Below the pieces are notes generated by a model. It worked only from the letters and a program-made list of their open reading frames with translations, did no database searches and was not told the origin of the DNA. Below are positions 51,928 to 61,628 of a DNA stretch of 64,000 nucleotides, piece after piece. A program made the translations under genes and the position numbers. The stretch is from CAZHYV01 sp964537055. GTDB taxonomy: Bacteria; Myxococcota_A; Polyangia; Palsa-1104; JAEUJZ01. The stretch lies in assembly GCA_964537055.1 (NCBI GenBank), contig CAZHYV010000007.1, positions 157,947-221,946 on the forward strand, in the 5' to 3' direction. The stretch's first letter is position 1, and every line of letters starts with the position of its first letter.

Positions 51928-53949
51928 ATGAAAAAATTATTGGTGGCTCGATCTGCTTTTCTTGCTACTCTTTTTGTATTTTCTATCCTATCTATCGGTT
52001 GCCAGCGGAAAGATTACTATACTGCCATTCAAAGTGAACCTAAGTGCCAATCACAAAAGCGCGATATGAGTCCAGAATGCCGTGCTGCCATTTTAGCTCA
52101 TGCTCCCATTGATGTGGACTCGTTTGTTGAGCACCCCATGCTGCTCGAGGAAGTCATCTATGGTGTTTATCTTCTTATGAATACCCCCGTTGAGTTTCCT
52201 AAGGAAAAGAAGATCGCAAGATCGGCATCTTTAGAAGAGCTGGAAATGAATGACTTTATCGAGCGTATCGGAAGTGCTCCTAACCCAAACCAAGCTTTGG
52301 TGAACTATGTGCTAAACGCAACCCCGACTATTCGATATGGATGTACTCTAGGTGCCTCTGAGCGAAGTTATTATGCTCCTGATGGAATTAGAATTTGCTC
52401 AAGAATTCTAAATGAGTTTGACATGATGCTTACTCTTTTACATGAAGCCAGACATAGCGAAACGGGTCCTCACGAGATTTTCTGTCCGGATGATCCTCCT
52501 TTGATTAGCGAGTGTGATATTGGCTTTGATGGGCCTAACGGGTGGCAGTTCGGTCTTACGTGGGGAATGCTTCAAGGAATTGATTTGGCATCAAACCAAG
52601 AAACACCATTTCTGTTGCGTAATGATATTCGTAGCGTTGCTTCGAATATGAAATTCTATCGAAAGCGTATTTACGGAGCACCAAAGATTACTAAGAACAC
52701 CATCCTAGAGTCAGCGAAAGCCTTTAGAGAATCGCTTTATATCGATTGGCTTCCTTATTACGAAAAAATCAATGGAATCAAGACCTATCCTATCTTAGAC
52801 ATAGAGCCTTGGCAGATTCCCAATCCATCGGAAGAAAATATTCTATTAAATCTAATGATCGATGATTGGGATGGTGATGGTTCAAAGGAGCTTTTGCGTA
52901 TCGGACAGTCCACGCAAGTCCACAAGGTTCTCTTTCAGTTCTACAAGGTTCCCTCAAAATTCGCCCTCGAGCTAAAGTCCACCTACGAACGCAAGGGAGA
53001 GTATGCATGGGCTGTCCAAGCCATCGACTTTAATCATGATCGTTATCCAGATTTGGTCTATGTCTTCAATGAAGGGTTTATCATGTACTTAGGAATTCTC
53101 CAAAACCGAGGAAATGGAAACTTTGATCTCGTCGCAAAATATGGAGACTTCTCTTTTGATTACCATGACCCAAAATCTATCAAAATTGCCGATATGGACC
53201 AAGATGGAAATCAAGACATTGTGGTGGAAGGATTCGATCTTAAGACCCACAAGAAGTCGATCCAAGTCCTATTTCGAGAAGGAGCAGGATTTAAACGTGT
53301 GCCCATTTATACTCCTTCAGAAGACACACCCGCGCTTGCGTTTGAGGTTGGCGATGTCACACGCGATGGAATCCCGGATGTACTTTTTGGGAAAGAAGAC
53401 CACCAAGTTACGGTACTGGAAGGAACAAAGAGCCGCTCCTTCCACCATGAACGAGAGCTTTCATTAGAAAAACGTCGAATGGGCGTCTACCATATAGAGC
53501 AACTTCACCTTTTAGATCTCGATCGGGATGGTGTGTTTGAATTATTTGTAGAAGGTACTGCTTCAAATAACCCAAGCCTACGAGATTCTACCCTCTTTCG
53601 ATCGCAAGTTAATCCTATCTCTGAGAATTTATCTTTCCAAAACATTGATTTTCCCAATTACTCAACCGAAAAAATCTTCTTTGTTGATCTAAATAAAGAC
53701 CCATTCTTAGATGCAATCAGCTTTTCTAGCCTAAGTAAGTTACAGTACGGCATTTCCCCGGCCGGCTTTAGTTTTCCCTTTTACTTTCCTTTCTCCCCAG
53801 AAAAATTGGGGCCAAACTTATCAGAGACAAAAGTACTTTCCTCTGATTTAAACCAGGATGGGTTCGAAGACCTTATCGCTTTCCAGCCCGGGCACAATGC
53901 ATTTGTTCTTTGGAACCCAGGAGCAAATTCTAGCTTGGTTGTTTGGTAA
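51928..53949 (+). CDS. Lipoprotein with HExxH motif and FG-GAP propeller
   Basis: 673 residues. Lipobox cysteine is C25 (SILSIGC). The region 60-330 has an HEARH zinc-type motif at 172-176 (LTLLHEARHSETGPHEIFC) with nearby cysteines, resembling a metalloprotease domain without further known signature. The C-terminal 350 residues have seven Asp-rich calcium-type loops (DWDGDGSKE, DFNHDRYPD, DMDQDGNQD, DVTRDGIPD, DLDRDGVFE, DLNKDPFLD, DLNQDGFED), as in FG-GAP/VCBS repeat beta-propellers of integrin-like kind. Such propellers bind ligands in secreted or surface proteins. Catalytic activity is unproven. Confidence 0.8.
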   Translation: MKKLLVARSAFLATLFVFSILSIGCQRKDYYTAIQSEPKCQSQKRDMSPECRAAILAHAPIDVDSFVEHPMLLEEVIYGVYLLMNTPVEFPKEKKIARSASLEELEMNDFIERIGSAPNPNQALVNYVLNATPTIRYGCTLGASERSYYAPDGIRICSRILNEFDMMLTLLHEARHSETGPHEIFCPDDPPLISECDIGFDGPNGWQFGLTWGMLQGIDLASNQETPFLLRNDIRSVASNMKFYRKRIYGAPKITKNTILESAKAFRESLYIDWLPYYEKINGIKTYPILDIEPWQIPNPSEENILLNLMIDDWDGDGSKELLRIGQSTQVHKVLFQFYKVPSKFALELKSTYERKGEYAWAVQAIDFNHDRYPDLVYVFNEGFIMYLGILQNRGNGNFDLVAKYGDFSFDYHDPKSIKIADMDQDGNQDIVVEGFDLKTHKKSIQVLFREGAGFKRVPIYTPSEDTPALAFEVGDVTRDGIPDVLFGKEDHQVTVLEGTKSRSFHHERELSLEKRRMGVYHIEQLHLLDLDRDGVFELFVEGTASNNPSLRDSTLFRSQVNPISENLSFQNIDFPNYSTEKIFFVDLNKDPFLDAISFSSLSKLQYGISPAGFSFPFYFPFSPEKLGPNLSETKVLSSDLNQDGFEDLIAFQPGHNAFVLWNPGANSSLVVW

Positions 53950-54018
53950 ATCGACTTAGAAGAAGGACCGCTAGGTTCTGGATTTTCTTATCCGTTTTCA
54001 CTATACTATAAACTCACT

Positions 54019-54915
54019 ATGCGTTCGCCCATCAGCTTGCCCATCCGTGCGTTCGCCAAACTTGTGGGAGGACGTGTGCGATCTCGTTTTACGTTTGTAG
54101 TACTTGTTTTTTCTCTTCCCTTTCTTTCTTTTAGGAATAGTTCTGCAGAAGCGTCCGGGACCCACTTAGCGCCAAAGACTCCTCTTTTCACCCAGGGGTC
54201 TCTGTCCATGTACATAGCTTCTCTGCAAAAACAACGGCTACCTCAGCCTTTAGCCTCTGCCCAGCCCCCGTCAAGCTCCTTACCCTCACTTCAGGCACAA
54301 GGAAATTCTCTAGCAAAAAGGAACCGGTTTTCCATCCAGGGGGGCTTTGCTCTCTCGCTGGTTCCAGTGCGGTACCTGTGGTCAAGCAATGGAGAGGTAC
54401 ATCTCGTTCAGACGGGCTTTTTAGGACATGCCTTCCTTCGTCCTCACCCAAGACTCACTTTGGATTTGGGCTTAGGAATTACGCCAAGTATTTTTACGAA
54501 AGCCCTTCCTTCTTTGGTTATAGCACCCAATTCGACAGCACCCAGTTCTTTTGTCTTTGAGCTGCCCCTAACGATCGGATGCAAAGTTCACCTCGAGCCT
54601 ATTAGTAAAGAGAAACCCTCTTCTCTTTCTCCCTATCTTTCCGTAGATGCTGGGGTCACGTTCAGCCAGCTATTTAATAGTATTCAAGAAGTTGTCGATA
54701 AAGCCACCTATTTTGAGGCTCGTTTTGGACCGGGGCTTGAATTCAGGTTCCACCCCAAATTTTCACTGTTTCTCGAGGGAAAAGGAATCTTCCAGGCTCG
54801 AATGAATCCTGAAGAAAAAACATTTGTGCAAGGGGCCGATCAAACCCCTGTTTTCTCTTTGGGAAACCTCCGGGCAGGTCTTTGGGTTTCGTTTGGATTG
54901 CTTAGCTACTTTTAG
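54019..54915 (+). CDS. Predicted outer-membrane beta-barrel protein
   Basis: 298 residues: a basic N-terminus and signal segment (FTFVVLVFSLPFLSF), a proline/serine/alanine-rich linker (about 60-95), and a C-terminal region of amphipathic strands (LTLDLGLGITPSIF, FEARFGPGLEFRFH, LRAGLWVSFGLLSYF) with a terminal phenylalanine. This is a barrel of small to medium size with no named family. Its 3' end overlaps the convergent MFS gene by 14 bases. An internal coding shadow on the opposite strand is ignored. Confidence 0.7.
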   Translation: MRSPISLPIRAFAKLVGGRVRSRFTFVVLVFSLPFLSFRNSSAEASGTHLAPKTPLFTQGSLSMYIASLQKQRLPQPLASAQPPSSSLPSLQAQGNSLAKRNRFSIQGGFALSLVPVRYLWSSNGEVHLVQTGFLGHAFLRPHPRLTLDLGLGITPSIFTKALPSLVIAPNSTAPSSFVFELPLTIGCKVHLEPISKEKPSSLSPYLSVDAGVTFSQLFNSIQEVVDKATYFEARFGPGLEFRFHPKFSLFLEGKGIFQARMNPEEKTFVQGADQTPVFSLGNLRAGLWVSFGLLSYF

Positions 54916-56128
54916 CGACTGCTTCTTGGATAGGCTTAGTCTCTCTGCAGAGCAAGGCAACGGCCGCTGCGCATCCCCAAACCATCGCATGACCAACGAC
55001 GACCCAGGAAGAACCCAACCTAGGCAAGGCTACTCCGGTAAGCCACGGGGCAAAAATGGCAGCCCCTCTCCCAAGCGCACTCGCCACCCCCGAGGCAAAT
55101 CCCCGCTGCTCAGTAGGAAATAGCTCGGGTGTATACGCATACAGCGCGCCCCAAGCCCCTAAGTTGCAAAGCGATAGAAGCGCCCCCCATAGGAATAGCG
55201 CCTGTGCAGAGCTAGAATGCGCATAGCCAAAAGCAGTGATCGAAGACCCTAAAAGTAGGCTTACGAGCGTGAATCGGCGACCCCGTTTTTCGATAAGCCA
55301 AGCCGAAAGCGCATACCCCGGCAATTGCGCTAGCGTCATCAGGAGCACATATTTCAACGATTTTATTACAGGAAATCCCTTAGCTACCATAAAGGAGGGC
55401 AACCAAATAAACATCCCATAATACCCAAAGTTGAGCAGCATCCATACAAGCCCAATCAGAAACAGACCCTTCCACTCAAGAAAGGCCGTACGCTTTCGTT
55501 CCTTTGAAGAACGTGCCTGCAAAGCCAGCTGCTCTTTCCACTTCGGCGATTCTGGCAGCGCCCTTCGAATAAACAGGGCAAGCACACAAGGAAGTCCGCC
55601 AAGCGCAAAGGCGACACGAAATCCATACTGAGGGGCAAGCAGATATCCAAGCAGCGCTGCACACAGCCAACCCACCGCCCAAAACGACTCGAGGAGGACC
55701 ACCATTCTTCCCCTGTGCTTTTCGGGTGCCCACTCGTTCAGATAGGCAGCAGCCACGGGTAGCTCTGCACCTAGTCCAAGTCCCGTGAAGACACGAGCTA
55801 GGAGCAAAAGACCAAACCGAGGCGCAAGCGCGCTGGCCATGCTGCCTAGCCCAAACAGCAGAAGCGCCCACTTAAGAACAAACACCCGCCCGTAACGGTC
55901 CGAAAGCTTCCCCGCGACAAGGGCACCGACAAGCATCCCCACAAGAGTCGCGCTTCCAATCAAGCCTCCCTCCGCGGGCGTTAACAGAAAGTGTTTACTG
56001 AGAAAAGGCATAAGAAATCCAACGAGTCCGATATCCATGGCATCAAACATCCATCCAAGCCCGAGAACTACTAGAAGACGAACAAGAGAAATTCTGCCCG
56101 AGGTTTGCAAAGAAGGTGAAGAAGTCAT
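54902..56128 (-). CDS. MFS transporter
   Basis: 408 residues (start at 56128, MTSSPSLQTSG), twelve membrane spans. Motif A is LSDRYGRVFVLKWALLLFG near 68, and the second half repeats it as IEKRGRRFTLVSLLLG near 280; motif GWMFDAMDIGLVGFL occurs in the first span. This is the AAHS/sugar-phosphate type of the major facilitator superfamily. Substrate cannot be read. The start codon is about 150 bases from the divergent tRNA-Pro. Confidence 0.9.
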   Translation of the reverse strand: MTSSPSLQTSGRISLVRLLVVLGLGWMFDAMDIGLVGFLMPFLSKHFLLTPAEGGLIGSATLVGMLVGALVAGKLSDRYGRVFVLKWALLLFGLGSMASALAPRFGLLLLARVFTGLGLGAELPVAAAYLNEWAPEKHRGRMVVLLESFWAVGWLCAALLGYLLAPQYGFRVAFALGGLPCVLALFIRRALPESPKWKEQLALQARSSKERKRTAFLEWKGLFLIGLVWMLLNFGYYGMFIWLPSFMVAKGFPVIKSLKYVLLMTLAQLPGYALSAWLIEKRGRRFTLVSLLLGSSITAFGYAHSSSAQALFLWGALLSLCNLGAWGALYAYTPELFPTEQRGFASGVASALGRGAAIFAPWLTGVALPRLGSSWVVVGHAMVWGCAAAVALLCRETKPIQEAVAKSS

Positions 56129-56234
56129 CTGCACATTATGGTTGATTAAAGAAAAAAAGAAATCTTTTCCCCCCATACCGGGGAGATTAGTTCCTTCAAA
56201 TAGTTACGAAAATAAATAATTTCTCACCAATTCC

Positions 56235-56262
56235 TTGACACAGATCACATGACCACGTCATG
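56235..56262 (+). promoter_or_regulatory. Promoter region of tRNA-Pro with palindrome
   Basis: TTGACA at 56235-56240 and a weak CATGAT-like -10 around 56259-56264. Between them lies the perfect inverted repeat CATGAC-CAC-GTCATG (56248-56262), overlapping the -10 region, a possible operator. Confidence 0.4.
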
Positions 56263-56278
56263 ATAAGGGTTTGTTTTT

Positions 56279-56352
<74 letters not shown>

Positions 56353-56369
56353 TTCACCTCCTTCCATTC

Positions 56370-58199
56370 ATGAGCCTCGTTATGAAAACATTTCTTTCGA
56401 CCCATAAACGAACCCACACTTGTGGAGAATTGCGACAAGAACACCAACACAAAGAGGTTATCCTGTACGGCTGGGTGCAAGTCCGAAGAGATTTAGGGGG
56501 ACGGATTTTCATCGATTTGCGAGACCGGACGGGACTGACGCAAATCGTATTTGGCCCCGATATTTCTAAAGAGGCTCATCGCGCTGCTGAAGCATTGCGT
56601 GCTGAATTTTGTATCGGGCTTCGAGGAAGGGTATCTCTTCGATCTGCCTCAGGAGGTCGAGAGAACACCGCAATCCGAACCGGCGCGATTGAGGTTGAAG
56701 CTCTAGAGCTTCATATTTTTTCCCGTGCCGAAACACCTCCTTTTCTGATCGAGGATGAAGTAGAAACTCGCGAAGAGATCCGGTTAAAATACCGGTTTCT
56801 CGATCTGAGAAGGCCTAAGCTGCAAAACAATTTTTTAATCCGAAGCAAGCTGTACCGAGCAGCCCGAGAATACTTCCATGACAACGATTTTTGGGAACTC
56901 GAAACCCCATTTATGGGGAAATATACACCTGGAGGAGCGCGTAATTTTTTGGTGCCTTCTCGATTAAATGCGGGGAAATTTTATGCGCTGGCCGAATCTC
57001 CACAGATTTATAAGCAACTGTTTATGGTCTCGGGCATGGAAAAATATTTCCAAATTGTCCGATGTTTCCGAGACGAAGACCTTCGTTTAGACAGGCAGCC
57101 AGAGTTTACCCAGATCGATGTGGAGATGTCGTTCGTCGAGGAAGAAGATATTTTCCACATGGCCGAAGGTCTGATGAGGAGGATTTTACAAGATACCCTT
57201 GGCCTCACCATCGCTCTACCTTTTCCTCGCATGACTTACCAAGAAGCAATGGATCGTTACGGCGTGGATAAGCCTGACCTCCGCAATCCCCTCCTGCTTA
57301 CCAATATTACAAAAGTGGTCAAGCAACATCAAGGGGGGGGTGTTGCCTTCTTTGAGCAAGCGGTGGCGCAAGGAGGCATCGTGAAGCTTCTCCGCATTCC
57401 TGCAGAGCATGCAACGAAGCTATCGAACACCGAGGTGAAAAAGCTAGACGAAGACGCAAAGCAGCTGGGGGCCTTAGGATTGGCCAGCGCTCGCCTAGAT
57501 GCGCAGGGCCAAGGAGCTAGCGCCGCCTGGCTTCAGTCTCCGCTCTCAAAGACCATTAGTCCCGAGCTTCGTTCAGCGATTGCCAATGCCGCCTCTGCAG
57601 GGCCTGGAGATCTCCTGTTTTTCCAGTGGGGGAAAAGCAAACAGGTTAACTTGGTGCTAGGCAGCTTGAGGCAGCAGCTTGGAAAGCGTCTCGCTTTGCT
57701 TGAAGAAAATGTCTTCCGCTTTTTATGGGTGGTGGACTTCCCTCTTTTCGAGCGGAGCGAGCAAGGAGCCTGGGTCGCAGCCCACCACCCCTTTACCTCA
57801 CCTAAACCAGAGCATATCTCTCTTCTAGGCAAAGATCCTGAGCCCATTCAGGCACGGGCTTACGACCTGGTATTAAATGGGAATGAGATCGGTGGTGGCT
57901 CGATCCGGATCCATCAACCCGATGTGCAAGCGCAGGTGTTTGCCGCACTTGGACTTTCTGACGAAGAACGTCGGGCAAAGTTTGGGTTTTTGCTAGACGC
58001 GTTTCAGTACGGCCCCCCACCCCACGGAGGAATTGCATTCGGCCTAGACCGTCTTACAATGCTTCTGTGCAAAGCAGATTCGCTGCGGGATGTCATCGCA
58101 TTTCCAAAGACGCAGAATGGTACGGACCTTATGACGGAATGCCCCACGGAAGTGTCACAGAAGCAGCTAGATGAGCTGCAGATTAAGACCAAGCGCTAA
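56370..58199 (+). CDS. aspS: Aspartyl-tRNA synthetase
   Basis: 609 residues, bacterial class IIb type. OB-fold anticodon domain (GWVQVRRDLGGRIFIDLRD), motif 1 (SKLYRAAREYFHDNDFWELETP), motif 2 (QIVRCFRDEDLRLDRQPEFTQID), the bacterial GAD insertion (GVAFFEQAVAQGG), and motif 3 with PPHGGIAFGLDRLTMLLC. Within the insertion region the DNA has eight consecutive G (57333-57340), a slippage-prone site. A start at the fifth residue (MKTFLSTHKRTHT) is more usual. Discriminating and nondiscriminating types are not separable by eye. Confidence 0.97.
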   Translation: MSLVMKTFLSTHKRTHTCGELRQEHQHKEVILYGWVQVRRDLGGRIFIDLRDRTGLTQIVFGPDISKEAHRAAEALRAEFCIGLRGRVSLRSASGGRENTAIRTGAIEVEALELHIFSRAETPPFLIEDEVETREEIRLKYRFLDLRRPKLQNNFLIRSKLYRAAREYFHDNDFWELETPFMGKYTPGGARNFLVPSRLNAGKFYALAESPQIYKQLFMVSGMEKYFQIVRCFRDEDLRLDRQPEFTQIDVEMSFVEEEDIFHMAEGLMRRILQDTLGLTIALPFPRMTYQEAMDRYGVDKPDLRNPLLLTNITKVVKQHQGGGVAFFEQAVAQGGIVKLLRIPAEHATKLSNTEVKKLDEDAKQLGALGLASARLDAQGQGASAAWLQSPLSKTISPELRSAIANAASAGPGDLLFFQWGKSKQVNLVLGSLRQQLGKRLALLEENVFRFLWVVDFPLFERSEQGAWVAAHHPFTSPKPEHISLLGKDPEPIQARAYDLVLNGNEIGGGSIRIHQPDVQAQVFAALGLSDEERRAKFGFLLDAFQYGPPPHGGIAFGLDRLTMLLCKADSLRDVIAFPKTQNGTDLMTECPTEVSQKQLDELQIKTKR

Positions 58200-58295
58200 T
58201 ACATCTAGATTAACTCCTTGATGCAAGTTTCGTCGTCCCAAGACAATGCCTTGCTGTAACAAACTTCTTCCACCTCCTGCATTCCCGCTAGCTTC

Positions 58296-59417
58296 ATGGC
58301 AAAACAAGTCCTATATTTTCTTTTTAACCAGGGAGAAGCCGTGCCTATGTCTTTACTTAAGTCTGGAAAGTGGTTCTTTTACTTGTGCATCCTAGGAGCC
58401 ATGCTTGTGCTTTGGCGGGTTTCTGTTCCTATTGGATTAGGGATGATCTTTGCATTCCTTTTGGAAAAGCCAACATATTGGCTCATAAGCAGACTACGCA
58501 TTTCAGGGAGGCGAGGCCGTGCAGCCATCTCCCTGCTTATGATTCTTCTGGTTTCGACCGTTGTACTTCTTCCACTCACACTTGCAATTTATTCTGCATC
58601 CAAGCAGCTGGTCCAACTTTCTTCGTCAATCAACGAAAACCATGATGTGATGCAAATGTTGATCCAACAGGGACAATTTTTGAAATCAAAACTTGCCAGC
58701 ATCCATTTTCTTCCCAGCTCGTTTCTAGAACAATTGAGTAATCGTTTAGGTTCCCTCTTCTTCTCATTCACAAACTTTCTCCTTCAGAAAGGCGGCGCCC
58801 TTCTAGCAGCAACCCCACAGGCCGTATTAGCCATGATGATCTTTTTCTTAAGTTGGTTTACGTGCCTAACCGCAGGGCCCAAGGTAAGACATGACGTGCT
58901 AGAGCAGCTGATTCCCTTTCCCAAAGAGCGTGTTCTTATCATGGATACAACTGAGAAAGTCATCTTTGGACTTATTTTCGCAAACATTCTAGTTGCTTTT
59001 ATCCAGGCTCTCTTGTCCACCTTCTTTTTGTTTATTTTCAAAATCCCTCACTTCTTTCTGCTTGGGATCCTCACTTTGTTTGCTGCCTTTATTCCAGCCA
59101 TCGGGACGGCTCTAATTACAGGCAGCGCTGCTATCTATTTATTTGCCCAGGGACGAACAGCTGCAGGCATTGGCATGCTTATCGCCGCTGCGGTTATTTC
59201 CGTGATTGACAATATCCTTCGGCCTTGGCTGATGAAGGGGCATATCAATCTGGGGTTCTTTTGGATCTTTGTTTCTCTGATCGGCGGAATCCTCACCTTT
59301 GGTGTGGCCGGTATCTTCGTAGGACCTTGGATTCTTTCTCTGTGCATTGCTGCCTTCCGCTCAAGGCAGCTTGAGGACCCCAAAATTGCGGAGCAACTAG
59401 ATACAATCGAGCCATAG
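58296..59417 (+). CDS. AI-2E family transporter (PerM/YdiK type)
   Basis: 373 residues with about seven or eight membrane spans. Family signature: PIGLGMIFAFLLEKPTYWL near the N-terminus (the usual 'P...A..la.lL.Pl' start), and the C-terminal GTALITGSAAIYLFAQG and IDNILRPWLMKG-region, then LIGGILTFGVAGIFVGP. Members export autoinducer-2, ions or unknown solutes; the role here is unknown. A start at 58347 (MSLLKSGKW) has a better Shine-Dalgarno sequence (AGGGAG). Confidence 0.85.
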   Translation: MAKQVLYFLFNQGEAVPMSLLKSGKWFFYLCILGAMLVLWRVSVPIGLGMIFAFLLEKPTYWLISRLRISGRRGRAAISLLMILLVSTVVLLPLTLAIYSASKQLVQLSSSINENHDVMQMLIQQGQFLKSKLASIHFLPSSFLEQLSNRLGSLFFSFTNFLLQKGGALLAATPQAVLAMMIFFLSWFTCLTAGPKVRHDVLEQLIPFPKERVLIMDTTEKVIFGLIFANILVAFIQALLSTFFLFIFKIPHFFLLGILTLFAAFIPAIGTALITGSAAIYLFAQGRTAAGIGMLIAAAVISVIDNILRPWLMKGHINLGFFWIFVSLIGGILTFGVAGIFVGPWILSLCIAAFRSRQLEDPKIAEQLDTIEP

Positions 59418-59487
59418 AGGAGGTATGAAAAAGCCAAAATTCTATCTCTTTTACCGATTGAATACCCTTTAAAAACAAAAATTCGAT

Positions 59488-61497
59488 TTAAGGCTTTTCT
59501 GGAAATAATGGAGCGGTCCCCACCAAGGAGCCCTGTCGACTCCAGATCTTAACTGTATTGTCTGCATGAGCCGTTATTACTTGCATCCCATCCGGAAAGA
59601 ATTTTGCCGCAAAGATCCCGTTAATATTCCCCACCAAGGTGTGTTCGAGTACACCTGTCTTGGCATTCCAAATATTGGTTGTTTTATCAAAGCTCGCCGT
59701 CACCACTTGCATCCCATCCGGAGAAAATACGGCCTCCTCCACATCAACTGCATTTCTCGGCAAGGTGTGTTCCAGTGCACCCGTCTTGGCATTCCAAATT
59801 TTAGTTGTGCCGTCTATGCTTGCCGTCACCACTTGCGTCCCATCCGGAGAAAACTCTGTATATCTTATGTTGTCTATGTGGCCCACCAAGGTGTGTTCGA
59901 GCACACCCGTCTTGGCATTCCAGATCTTGGCTGTTTTATCATGGCTCGCCGTCACCACTTGCGTCCCGTCTGGCGAAAATTTTGCATCAAAGACCCAATT
60001 TGTATGCCCCCCCAAAGTGGTCTCTAGCACACCCGTCTTGGCATTCCAGATCTTGACTGTATTGTCCGCGCTGGCTGTCACCACTTGCATCCCATCCGGA
60101 GAAAACTGCGCGTTATTAACCCGGCTTAGATGATCCAACAAGTTGCGTTCTAGCTTGCCCGTCTTCGCATTCCAGATCTTGACCAAAACCTCAGGAGGAC
60201 TAACCGTTACGACTTGCGTCCCATCCGGGGAAAAAGCGATGCGATTTACCAACCCTGTATGACCCGTCAAAGTATGTTCCAGTGCACCCGTCTTGGCATT
60301 CCAGATCTTGACTGTAGCGTCCCCACTTCCGGTCACCACTTGCGTCCCATCCGGGGAAAAGGCGACACGATACACTGTAGCTGTATGACCCACCAAGTCG
60401 TATTGTAGCGCGCCTGTTTTGGCATTCCAGATCTTGGCTGTTCTGTCCGCGCTCGCTGTCACCACTTGCGTCCCATCTGGCGAAATACTCGAATGATAGA
60501 CGGGCCCACGATGCCCGGTGAGAGTGTGTCTTACTGCGTAGCACTCTTGACCTACGTCGTACTTTACCCCCTGCCGCTTCCGATCGGCCCCCCAGACCTC
60601 TTGCCCCTGATTCCCAAACACCGCCCCCAAAAGCCCTTCTTCACTTTCGACTGCTTTACAGAGCACCCCATTTAGATTGTACACAAGCCCTTGGCCCTCA
60701 CTGGTAATGACCAGCGCTTGGTTCTTCTGCTCGCTGACGCTCACCTGCACCACAGCCGCCCCTCCCGCTTCCCGTGCAAATACTTGCGTGTACCGCTTCC
60801 CGGCTCCCCCCATCTTGTACACTCGTATCTCCCCCCGATCCGTTCCGACCCCCAAAAACTTCCCTTGCTCGCTGACCCCCAGCGCTTGCACCTGCCCCTC
60901 CAGCACCCCAAAACTCTGAACCTCTCTTTGCAACTTCAAGTCCCACAGCAAAAGACGTCTCTCTTTCACCAAAAGGACCCAAGGGCTGCGAGCCACCGAG
61001 GCCGCAGCCTCTAACAAGGTATCTGCTGCATAGGCGTCTAAGGCTTGCATTCGTTCCAGCGAGCCTTCCGCACGAAAGAACGCCAGCTGTCCTCTTTGGG
61101 AAAGCACCCACAGTTGGTTGTCAAGCCACCCAGCCGACAACGGATGCTCGCCCCAGCCTTTGAGTTCCACCAAGGCTCCGCTGGAGGGATGAGCAAGGAT
61201 AAGACCCAAAGAAGCGGTTTGCAGTAAGACATGCTCACGGTCGTTGAGCGGCACCATGTGGACCAAAGAAGAAGACAAGAGCTTCTTGGGAACCAGAGAG
61301 GCATCGACAAAGACGGCTCCTTTGGTAGGGTCCAGGTACACAAATCCTTGGGACAAAGGCTGAACTGTGGAAGAAGCAAACGGGGGAGATACCTCCCGGC
61401 AGCCTAAGGTTCCAGCCAAAACGAAAAGAAATCCTAGAACATATGAACGTAGCAAGCGGAGAGGAGGGGCAAGGGACGGCAGAGAAGACGTATCCAT
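59488..61497 (-). CDS. Lipoprotein with eight near-identical WD40 repeats
   Basis: 669 residues. Lipobox C33 (VLAGTLGC). Residues about 60-340 are a divergent propeller-like part; from about 345 to the end eight WD40 repeats follow. Each carries the phrases SPDGTQVVTAS and KIWNAKTG, about 41 residues long, and the DNA copies are similar enough to look recently amplified (59560-60540). WD40 propellers are protein-binding scaffolds. Such surface-attached WD40 lipoproteins are common in Myxococcota and Bdellovibrionota. Partner unknown. Confidence 0.85.
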   Translation of the reverse strand: MDTSSLPSLAPPLRLLRSYVLGFLFVLAGTLGCREVSPPFASSTVQPLSQGFVYLDPTKGAVFVDASLVPKKLLSSSLVHMVPLNDREHVLLQTASLGLILAHPSSGALVELKGWGEHPLSAGWLDNQLWVLSQRGQLAFFRAEGSLERMQALDAYAADTLLEAAASVARSPWVLLVKERRLLLWDLKLQREVQSFGVLEGQVQALGVSEQGKFLGVGTDRGEIRVYKMGGAGKRYTQVFAREAGGAAVVQVSVSEQKNQALVITSEGQGLVYNLNGVLCKAVESEEGLLGAVFGNQGQEVWGADRKRQGVKYDVGQECYAVRHTLTGHRGPVYHSSISPDGTQVVTASADRTAKIWNAKTGALQYDLVGHTATVYRVAFSPDGTQVVTGSGDATVKIWNAKTGALEHTLTGHTGLVNRIAFSPDGTQVVTVSPPEVLVKIWNAKTGKLERNLLDHLSRVNNAQFSPDGMQVVTASADNTVKIWNAKTGVLETTLGGHTNWVFDAKFSPDGTQVVTASHDKTAKIWNAKTGVLEHTLVGHIDNIRYTEFSPDGTQVVTASIDGTTKIWNAKTGALEHTLPRNAVDVEEAVFSPDGMQVVTASFDKTTNIWNAKTGVLEHTLVGNINGIFAAKFFPDGMQVITAHADNTVKIWSRQGSLVGTAPLFPEKP

Positions 61498-61628
61498 GTG
61501 CGTTATTTTAGCATATCTCTCTATACTGTCAATGAGCCAGCACCCGAGTTAAACCCATAGGACAAAAAAGAAATTAAATGTTACATCGTAGATTTGACTC
61601 TTTTTTAGAAAACCAGGATAATCCAAGG

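Noticed and set aside
59566..60133. Plus-strand frames across the WD40 repeats
   Set aside because: They only mirror the repeated minus-strand coding sequence and have no start signals.
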